Positions 26,846 through 33,415 of a stretch of DNA of 33,415 nt are shown piece after piece. Every line of letters starts with the position of its first letter. Position 1 is the stretch's first letter. The stretch covers positions 1 through 33,415 of the forward strand of contig JAJCYU010000251.1 of the NCBI GenBank assembly GCA_029262755.1, given 5' to 3'. This DNA is from Anaerolineae bacterium (GTDB taxonomy: Bacteria > Chloroflexota > Anaerolineae > Epilineales > Epilineaceae). The notes beneath the pieces were generated by a model. The model was not told the DNA's origin. It did not search any database and was given only the letters and a program-made list of their open reading frames with translations. Made by a program: the position numbers and the translations under genes.

Positions 26846-27786
26846 GCGCCACCCGCCTCTGCGTCGTCACCGGCGGAGCGACCTTCGGGCTTCGCTGCCG
26901 GCTTCTCTGCGGCGGCGCCGGACGGTTCTTCGACAGGCTGCAATACCGATCCGACGATCTCTGCGACCGCAACGCGAAGCCGATCCAAGGCTCGCTCACG
27001 GGAAGGAGGCGCGACCAAGTAGCCGGTGAGCAAGCTGGCCAACGCGCTTGCATCGAGATGTCGCGATAGCCGACCATCTCTGGCAAGCGATAGGATGCCG
27101 GTCTCCTCGCTGACGACCACCGCCAACGCGTCCGATGTCGCGGAGATCGAGACGGCAGCCAGGTGGCGTGTACCCAGACCGGGATCGCTGACGGGCACGT
27201 CCGCGAGCGGTATGACGGTTCGTGCCGCCGCGAGCCGATCCCCGCGCACAACGACCGCGCCATCATGCAGGGGGCTGTGCGGGAAGAATACCTGCAGTAG
27301 GAGGTCGCTGGTCAGCATCGCGTCCATGCGGACGCCACGCTCCACAAGGTCGTCCAAACCCGTCTCGCGCTCGAGGACGATGAGGGCTCCGTGCCGCAAC
27401 TCCGAAAGCTTCTCCGCGGCCAATCCAATCGCAGCAACAACGGATTCCGCGGTCGTCGGATCCATCGTCGGGCGCAGGATCACGCCGGCGCGACCCAGGC
27501 GCTCCAAGGCACGCCGAAGCTCCGGCTGAAAGACAACGGGAATCGCGAACAGGACACCGGGCAACAACGCCTTCAAGATCCATTGCGACGCGAGGAGGTT
27601 GGCTTGAGAAAGGAGGAGGTACGCGACCGGCGCCAGCAGGAGCACGCCACGCAGCAACTGGACGGCTCGGGTGCCGCGCACGACGTAGAGCAGGGTGTAG
27701 ATCAGCCCAGCGACCAGGGCAATATCCAGCACGTCCCACGGGGAGAGCGCGGAAAGGCGGAGGGCGAGATCGGCGATCCACTGCAT
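26842..27786 (-). CDS. cdaA: Membrane diadenylate cyclase, CdaA type
   Basis: TM region WDVLDIALVAGLIYTLLYVVRGTRAVQLLRGVLLL; IPVVFQPELRRALERLGR; DAC motifs PLHDGAVVVRGDRLAAARTVIPL and GLGTRHLAAVSISATSDALAVVVSEETG. Confidence 0.92.
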   Translation of the reverse strand: MQWIADLALRLSALSPWDVLDIALVAGLIYTLLYVVRGTRAVQLLRGVLLLAPVAYLLLSQANLLASQWILKALLPGVLFAIPVVFQPELRRALERLGRAGVILRPTMDPTTAESVVAAIGLAAEKLSELRHGALIVLERETGLDDLVERGVRMDAMLTSDLLLQVFFPHSPLHDGAVVVRGDRLAAARTVIPLADVPVSDPGLGTRHLAAVSISATSDALAVVVSEETGILSLARDGRLSRHLDASALASLLTGYLVAPPSRERALDRLRVAVAEIVGSVLQPVEEPSGAAAEKPAAKPEGRSAGDDAEAGGA

Positions 27787-27832
27787 CAGCCGCGTTCCAC
27801 GTTGGGCGAATGCTGCACGCGATCCGCCCCGA

Positions 27833-28765
27833 TCACGCGGGGAGCGGCATTCCGCCCGCGAGCCACGCGAGCAGGGCCATCTGGGCATGCATGCGGTTCT
27901 CGGCCTGATCGAAGACCCTGCTTCGCAGGCCGTCGATCACCGCGTCGGTGATCTCGTCTCCCCGATGCGCAGGCAGGCAGTGAAGGACGATCGCGTCGGC
28001 GCCGGCGCGCGCGACGAGGGCCTCATCGACGCGGTAGGGCGCAAAGCGCGCCTTGCGTGCTGCCGCTTCGTCTTCCTGCCCCATGCTGGCCCACACATCG
28101 GTATAGACCACGTCCACGCCGTCCACGCCGTCGAGCGACGTCGTTGCGTGCACGCTGCCTCCCGAGGCCGAGGCGAAGCCTTCCGCCGTGTGCATCACGG
28201 CAGCGGACGGCGCGTGGTTCTCTGGATGCACGATCGTGACATGCATGCCGGCCAACGCCCCCCCGTGCAGCAGGGAGTGCGCCACGTTGTTTCCGTCACC
28301 GACATAGGCCAAACGACGTCCGGTGAGATCGCCGTACGCGTCTCGGATAGTGAGAAGATCAGCGAGGCCCTGGCACGGATGATTGTGATCCGACAGTCCG
28401 TTGATGACCGGAACGCTCGCAAAGCGCGCCAGCTCCTCGATATCCGCATGGGCGAACACGCGCGCCATGATGACGTCTGCGTAGCGCGAAAGAACCCGCG
28501 CGATGTCCGCGGCGCTCTCGCGACTGCCGAGCCCGATTTCTGCCGGAGACAGGTAGAGCGCGTCACCGCCGAGCCGGCGCATTCCGACCTCGAATGAGAC
28601 ACGCGTCCGCAAGCTCGGCTTGGCGAACAACATAGCGAGGGTGCGACCAGCAAGCGGTTGGGGCCGGTCGCTTGCGGTTCCGGACGAGCGCAGTCCGGCC
28701 GCCAAATCGAGCAGGCCGCGCAACTGGTCAGGCGATAGGTCCGCCAGGCTGAGAAAGTCCTTCAA
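27833..28765 (-). CDS. argF: Ornithine carbamoyltransferase; TTG start
   Basis: KPSLRTRVSFEVGMRRLGGDALYL, NGLSDHNHPCQGLADLLTI, VYTDVWASMGQE, VLHCLPAHRGDEIT, RMHAQMALLAWL. Confidence 0.95.
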   Translation of the reverse strand: MKDFLSLADLSPDQLRGLLDLAAGLRSSGTASDRPQPLAGRTLAMLFAKPSLRTRVSFEVGMRRLGGDALYLSPAEIGLGSRESAADIARVLSRYADVIMARVFAHADIEELARFASVPVINGLSDHNHPCQGLADLLTIRDAYGDLTGRRLAYVGDGNNVAHSLLHGGALAGMHVTIVHPENHAPSAAVMHTAEGFASASGGSVHATTSLDGVDGVDVVYTDVWASMGQEDEAAARKARFAPYRVDEALVARAGADAIVLHCLPAHRGDEITDAVIDGLRSRVFDQAENRMHAQMALLAWLAGGMPLPA

Positions 28766-28983
28766 CGTTGCGGCTCCTCGGGCGCGGATTGCGTCGGGAG
28801 TATAGACGTGTGCCGCCCACGTCGCAACGGTCCGAGCGCCCCCGCGAACCGGCTCGCATGGGCGTAGCGGAACGTCGCCTTGGGGTCATGGACGTGGACT
28901 TGTGCCGTGTTGAGCGCTTCGAGAATCGTTTGCGGCACGCGGAGCGCACCGGGGGGGGACGCGCCCATCGATCGCGAATACAT
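28762..28983 (-). CDS. Candidate small ORF (73 aa) of unknown function
   Basis: MYSRSMGASPPGALRVPQTILEALNTAQVHVHDPKATFRYAHASRFAGALGPLRRG... Starts 9 nt after the upstream membrane-protein stop and overlaps the argF start (TTGA). Confidence 0.35.
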   Translation of the reverse strand: MYSRSMGASPPGALRVPQTILEALNTAQVHVHDPKATFRYAHASRFAGALGPLRRGRHTSILPTQSAPEEPQR

Positions 28984-28991
28984 TTCGCCGT

Positions 28992-29996
28992 CTACCGTGC
29001 CAGAGAAGCGAGCGCCATGGCCGCGATCAGGAGGACGCGTATCCGATCGATGGCTGCAAAATCGATTCGTTTGCCGCTGTGCGTTCTCACCCTTTCCTCC
29101 GCACCGCTCTCCGGATCAAGGTGTTCATCGGCGTTGTCGGGACGGGCGAGAAGCGGCCAGGCGGCGGCCCAAAGAATTCCCACTCCGATTCCGGCGAGGG
29201 GATGGTCCCAGACAAGAAGCGCGAGCGCCGCGCACAGCCATGGCCAACTTGTGCGCGACGTTTCCAGAGCGCGCGGCGTCCGATTCGGTTCCGCCGCGGC
29301 AGCCACGTCGCGGTCGGTCCCAATCCCGATCAGCGCCACGACCAACATGAGCAATACGAAGGGCCAAAGAGCATTCGTTTGGAGCCAAGCCGCGAGTTCG
29401 GATAGCGCGGAGCTTGCAAGCCGGTGGTCGCCGGACAGCGGGCGTGGACCATCCAGGGCTACCCATGTCAACACGGCCGGGACCATCCACACCGCAGCCT
29501 CTTGCACTCGCTCTATCAGACGCGCTCGATGGGGCGACGTCTTCAACGCAGGCGCGATCAGGTGGGCACCCAATGCGGCGGAGAGGACGGCGATGAGGAA
29601 TCGCAATGACGAGGATCCAAGCAGGGCTCCGATCGCGAGCGCGAGGACCACGCGCATCGCGATCCAGGCCCCTGCGGGCGGCGTATGAACCCGCTCTGCT
29701 CGTTCCGACGGCGCCGAAACATCGCCGCCGTCTGGTGCGAACGCCCATTCTACGATCGGCGTGAGCAGGAAGACGGCAAGCCACCAGAGCACGACGGTAC
29801 GGGCCAAGACGTCCGGCAGAGAGCCCGACCAAGGCGCGGCCGCCATCACGCCGAAGAGCACTGGCCAAATCGCGGACGCCCACGCGATGCCCGCAAGAGG
29901 CGCCAGACTGGGCAACGGTGCATTGAGCATCGCATCGACACGAGCGTGCCGGGCCGATGCGTCCGACTGCGCGGAGGAATTCGGTAGCGGATTCAT
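28992..29996 (-). CDS. Multi-pass membrane protein, unknown function
   Basis: Several hydrophobic segments: LAGIAWASAIWPVLFGVMAAAPW, TVVLWWLAVFLLTPIVEWAF, MRVVLALAIGALLG, LWPFVLLMLVVALIGIG, SWPWLCAALALLVW. Confidence 0.65.
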   Translation of the reverse strand: MNPLPNSSAQSDASARHARVDAMLNAPLPSLAPLAGIAWASAIWPVLFGVMAAAPWSGSLPDVLARTVVLWWLAVFLLTPIVEWAFAPDGGDVSAPSERAERVHTPPAGAWIAMRVVLALAIGALLGSSSLRFLIAVLSAALGAHLIAPALKTSPHRARLIERVQEAAVWMVPAVLTWVALDGPRPLSGDHRLASSALSELAAWLQTNALWPFVLLMLVVALIGIGTDRDVAAAAEPNRTPRALETSRTSWPWLCAALALLVWDHPLAGIGVGILWAAAWPLLARPDNADEHLDPESGAEERVRTHSGKRIDFAAIDRIRVLLIAAMALASLAR

Positions 29997-30242
29997 GGGC
30001 GCGCGATTATATCATGCGACGAGCACAGCACTTGCGAGGAACGCCCAGCGCTATTGCTGGCAGATTTTCGGCGGTCGTTCTGGGGCATCGGCACTTTGCG
30101 CAACACGCGGAACTCGACGCCAGGCGTCCCCGCGGAAGCCGAGCCGCGGCACGGCGGTGCCGCTGCGCACCTGTATCACGAAGCCGCAGCGTGCCACGAT
30201 CAACTACGTCCGCTTGCTGGCCTGCAAGGTGGGCCCGGGCTC

Positions 30243-30296
30243 TGTGGCAGCACCGACCCATCTGGCAGCACCGACCTATGTGGCGGCACCGAGAAG
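30243..30296. repeat. Three-copy 18-bp near-perfect tandem repeat spanning the stop codon of the bactofilin-like gene
   Basis: tgtggcagcaccgaccca / tctggcagcaccgaccta / tgtggcggcaccgagaag. Confidence 0.8.
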
Positions 30297-31835
30297 ATCG
30301 CGCGCCTGCGATTGCCACGCTTGCGCGGTTGCCCTTGTAATGGGCAGCACGCCCGGAACGGAGATCGCCGCGACGAGCGCGCTCTCATCCGCGCGGAGCA
30401 AGGCGCTTAGATCATCCAGGCCCGCATCGCGCAACAATGCCGCATAGATCGGCGAGATCCCGGTCACGTCCTCCAACGAAAATTGTGAAGCGGTGATGCC
30501 CGAGCCTGTCTTCGGGTCCGCGGCGCCTATCGACGGCGTGTCCGCTGCCGCCGACTTCGCGGTTGCATCTGTCTGGTCGGAGTCCGCAAATCCAACGGGG
30601 TCCTGCGACAACATCGGATCCGGTGTGGACGTTGGTGGCGACCACGCTTCGGCAGACTGCTCGGCTTTGCGGTCAAAGGCATCGTTCTCGGACGAACGAT
30701 CCTCTGTAGCCGACATCGCCTCCGGCGACCCTGAGCCGGACCTGGAAGCCTCCGACTCGAAGGAAGGCCGATCTTGCCCCGGTGCGCCCGTATGCCATCC
30801 GAGATCTGCGTCGAATGCAGCCTCCGGACGTTGTGATCCGAGATCGGAGCCGTCCGGCGGTTGCCAGGAGGCCGGTTCGCTTCGAGCGGGTCCGCGCGTC
30901 CCCATACGGGAGAGGAGCGCGGCTCCAAATGCCCACGCGGCAAGCACTCCCACCAACATGATCCCGCCGCATACGACAAGCAGGTTGGAGCCGTACATGA
31001 GAGCGCTCAGAAAAGCAGCCAGCACGCCTGTGCCAAGCGCCGTCTGCACGCGCTCGCCCTGGCCGGACACGATCCGGGCACCCAACTTCTGCCCAATGCC
31101 AACCCAGCCAAGCGCTATGGCGACGGCGCCTGCAACGAAGAGCAAGATAGCCCCGAGACCAAAGGTGACAAAACCAACCATCACCGCAGCCGGTACGAAG
31201 AGCAGGAAGGCGATCATACCGACGATCAATGCCCCCAGACCGGCGACAAGATTGTGCCCGGCAGCGAGCCGCAGATTGCGCACCGCGGCCGGAGCCGCGG
31301 TGGCTGTGAGGGCGGCGAAGATCGTGCTGAGCAGCACGGTTCCCAGCGCGGCCAGAACCCGCTCTAAGACGTCGCGTGCGCGAGCCGTAGAGGAGATGGC
31401 GCGCGGATCGGGACGCAGGTCTCGGGCGCTGCGCACTTGCCCGACGTCCGCGCCATCCGCGACGGAAACCGCGCCGCCGGCTGTCACGTCGCCCCCGATG
31501 CGTGCTGTAGAAGCGATGGAAATCTCGCCGATCGCATACACATTGCCGTCCACACGCCCGGAAATCGTCGACGCGTTCCAGCTGTTGAGGTCGCCGCGGA
31601 TGCGGCCCTCGATGACCGCGCCGCCGACGACGTTCGCATCGCCGTCGATCTCTCCGCCCGCTTCGACACGCAGATCGCCCTTCACTACCGACACGTCGCA
31701 ATCCCGCAGCTCTCCGGCAGCGACCACTAGATCTTCGCCGAACACAATGCAGGATTCTTGCGCCATTGCCGGGAGCGGCGCGGCCAGCTGTAGGCCGAAG
31801 GCCAACACCACGGCAACGGCAATGCGTTGCGGCAT
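30276..31835 (-). CDS. Exported bactofilin-like (polymer-forming) domain + TM helices + C-terminal helix-hairpin-helix-like domain
   Basis: Signal MPQRIAVAVVLAFGLQLAAPLPAMAQ. Beta-helix-like GDLRVEAGGEIDGDANVVGGAVIEGRIRGDLNSWNASTISGRVDGNVYAIGEISIASTARIGGDVTAGGAV. TMs NLVAGLGALIVGMIAFLLFVPAAVMVGFVTFGLGAILLFVAGAVAIAL. HhH-like DVTGISPIYAALLRDAGLDDLSALLRADESALVAAISVPGVLPITRATAQAW. Confidence 0.75.
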   Translation of the reverse strand: MPQRIAVAVVLAFGLQLAAPLPAMAQESCIVFGEDLVVAAGELRDCDVSVVKGDLRVEAGGEIDGDANVVGGAVIEGRIRGDLNSWNASTISGRVDGNVYAIGEISIASTARIGGDVTAGGAVSVADGADVGQVRSARDLRPDPRAISSTARARDVLERVLAALGTVLLSTIFAALTATAAPAAVRNLRLAAGHNLVAGLGALIVGMIAFLLFVPAAVMVGFVTFGLGAILLFVAGAVAIALGWVGIGQKLGARIVSGQGERVQTALGTGVLAAFLSALMYGSNLLVVCGGIMLVGVLAAWAFGAALLSRMGTRGPARSEPASWQPPDGSDLGSQRPEAAFDADLGWHTGAPGQDRPSFESEASRSGSGSPEAMSATEDRSSENDAFDRKAEQSAEAWSPPTSTPDPMLSQDPVGFADSDQTDATAKSAAADTPSIGAADPKTGSGITASQFSLEDVTGISPIYAALLRDAGLDDLSALLRADESALVAAISVPGVLPITRATAQAWQSQARDLLGAAT

Positions 31836-31867
31836 GGAGATGCGGCCGCGCCGAATCGCGCGAGCGA

Positions 31868-32401
31868 TCACCGGCCCGCCTCGCGTTCCTGCAAGGCGTT
31901 CGTAGATCGAGGCAACACGAGGACGCCGAACCAAGCGGCGGCAATCGTCAATGCCAGCGCGCCGGAAAGCAGCCAGCCGACCGAACTGCCCGATGCGGCC
32001 TGAAGCATTGCATCGCCCATCGCAAGCAGGCCGAACGCGGTGGCCCGCGTCAGCGTCCATAGCGTGGGGCCAAGGTCTGCAAGCTGCCAGTGTCGGGAGA
32101 GCCCCACACTCGACCACGCAACAGCACCGGTTCCAACCAGCATCGCTGCAATGCGCAACAGATGAGCGCGCCACATCGGAGCCCTGCGTTCCTCCGCCTC
32201 GAGCCGGCCCATGACCCGCATCGAGAAATCCATGGGCGGTTCGACGAGCGGATCGGTTCGCAGCATGTGGTGAACCACGCGCTGTCGTTCCCATTCCTCC
32301 GCCAGCTCGGCAGAGTCGTCGACGAGCTCACGGAGCGCACGAGGGATCGCACCCTCTTCCAGCGCCGAGTCCATCAGGTCGCGAATGTCGGTTGCGTGCA
32401 T
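31868..32401 (-). CDS. Putative anti-sigma factor with TM segments
   Basis: Starts with MHATDIRDLMDSALEEGAIPRALRELVDDSAELAEEWERQRVVHHML and has two hydrophobic segments. Overlaps the end of the ECF sigma gene. Confidence 0.65.
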   Translation of the reverse strand: MHATDIRDLMDSALEEGAIPRALRELVDDSAELAEEWERQRVVHHMLRTDPLVEPPMDFSMRVMGRLEAEERRAPMWRAHLLRIAAMLVGTGAVAWSSVGLSRHWQLADLGPTLWTLTRATAFGLLAMGDAMLQAASGSSVGWLLSGALALTIAAAWFGVLVLPRSTNALQEREAGR

Positions 32402-33018
32402 CGTGTTACTCCTCCCATCGGAGCCGCCGAAGCCGTTTCCCTGCGGCTTCCGGCGGAGATACCAGGCTCATTGGGCCCGCTCTCGGCGATAAGCTCGGCC
32501 AGCCTTCGCCGAGCGCGATGCAGACGGCTCTTCACGGCCGAAACGCTCTCCCCCGTCGTCTCCGCGATCTCCGCGTAGCCCAGATCGTGCCAATACCGCA
32601 GGACAAGCACGAGACGATATTCCTCGGGAAGATGCTGCAACAAAGCGCGAATCTGTACGCCCCGTTCCGATCGGACCACGTTGCGCACCGGATCGACGGT
32701 TTCGGCGGCGAGTTGTCGCCACGGCGGCAATCCGTCCAACGAAACCACCTGGAGCTTCTTGCGACGCAATCGATCGATGCAGTGGTTCGCGGTGATGGAA
32801 AGCAACCACGTTGAAAACTTTCGCCCTGGGTCGTAGGCGCCCAACGCCCGATAGGCCTTTAGGAATGCTTCCTGGGCCGCATCCTCGGCATCGTTCGGAT
32901 TGCCGAGCATCCGGTAGGCCATGTTGTAGACTGGGCGTTGATAGCGTTCGACCAGATGGGCGAAGGCGGAACGGTCGCCGGCACGGGCATCCCGTATCCA
33001 GACGGCCTCCTCGTCCAT
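32374..33018 (-). CDS. ECF-family RNA polymerase sigma factor
   Basis: Sigma-2 RYQRPVYNMAYRMLGNPNDAEDAAQEAFLKAYRALGAYDPGRKFSTWLLSITANHCIDRLRR; sigma-4 LLQHLPEEYRLVLVLRYWHDLGYAEIAETTGESVSAVKSRLHRARRRLAELI. Confidence 0.95.
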   Translation of the reverse strand: MDEEAVWIRDARAGDRSAFAHLVERYQRPVYNMAYRMLGNPNDAEDAAQEAFLKAYRALGAYDPGRKFSTWLLSITANHCIDRLRRKKLQVVSLDGLPPWRQLAAETVDPVRNVVRSERGVQIRALLQHLPEEYRLVLVLRYWHDLGYAEIAETTGESVSAVKSRLHRARRRLAELIAESGPNEPGISAGSRRETASAAPMGGVTRCTQPTFAT

Positions 33019-33176
33019 GTTCTCCCTCCTTGCTCGTGTGCTGCCTATACGCGGCGCCCCGGAGGGGGTTGCGGCGCTTGGCGCATTGCTACCGGGTGGA
33101 TACCATCGGCCGCCTCATCGCGGCCTTCCCATGGGCGCAACGTGAACCGTTGAAGCCTCGCCAGCCGGAGCCGACC

Positions 33177-33359
33177 ATGGACTACGATCTCATCATCGAC
33201 TGGCCGGGCGCATATGGCGGCCCGTCCTCGCGCGATGAACTCTTGCGTGCACTCAAAGAAGCGCTAGCGCTCGTCGAGTATACCCCAGGCGACACGGAGC
33301 TGTCCTGCGCAGGAATCCGAATCGAGGTCACCCGAACCGGCAGCCCGCGGGAAGAGTAG
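33177..33359 (+). CDS. Small hypothetical protein (60 aa)
   Basis: MDYDLIIDWPGAYGGPSSRDELLRALKEALALVEYTPGDTELSCAGIRIEVTRTGSPREE. Upstream CCGGAG and compact acidic composition; no recognised family. Confidence 0.45.
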   Translation: MDYDLIIDWPGAYGGPSSRDELLRALKEALALVEYTPGDTELSCAGIRIEVTRTGSPREE

Positions 33360-33415
33360 CCCGGCGTTTGCCCTACGTCTCGCGCGCATCGCGGCCTCAG
33401 CATGTCGGCGGATCC

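Noticed and set aside
30493-31905. 470-aa plus-strand ORF
   Set aside because: Antisense to the bactofilin-like gene; S/T/P/R-rich shadow frame.
1-33415. Searched by eye for tRNA, rRNA, CRISPR repeats, transposases/IS ends
   Set aside because: None seen; cannot exclude small RNAs without a covariance-model search.

Overview
33.4 kb of high-GC DNA, probably from a Chloroflexota-like bacterium (inferred only from protein style and gene content). Most of it is protein-coding. I saw no rRNA, tRNA, CRISPR array or transposase. Left part (+): 3' end of a VanW-family gene, then a GT4 / HprK-like kinase / GT4 block, then a secreted propeller-like protein. Centre (-): a tight four-gene operon, NlpC/P60 hydrolase -> MurD-like ligase -> LysW-like (amino-group carrier) zinc-ribbon protein -> PLP-enzyme/ATP-grasp fusion, divergent from acnA. 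This operon is the strongest candidate for an undescribed system: a carrier-protein-dependent amino acid or peptide pathway whose LysW-like protein ends in ...LFEEEEK instead of the canonical ...EDWGE. Right part: a secreted glycoside-hydrolase-like protein, a GT9 glycosyltransferase, a dockerin-containing secreted protein, a bacterial homolog of the tRNA-queuosine mannosyltransferase (DUF3524/GTDC1 type), ybbR/cdaR, cdaA, argF, a membrane protein, and an ECF sigma / anti-sigma / bactofilin-like module. The three predicted secreted proteins share a C-terminal [LM]-P-W-[LI]-A-R motif after low-complexity linkers, a possible lineage-specific sorting tail. All calls come from reading motifs; no database search was possible.
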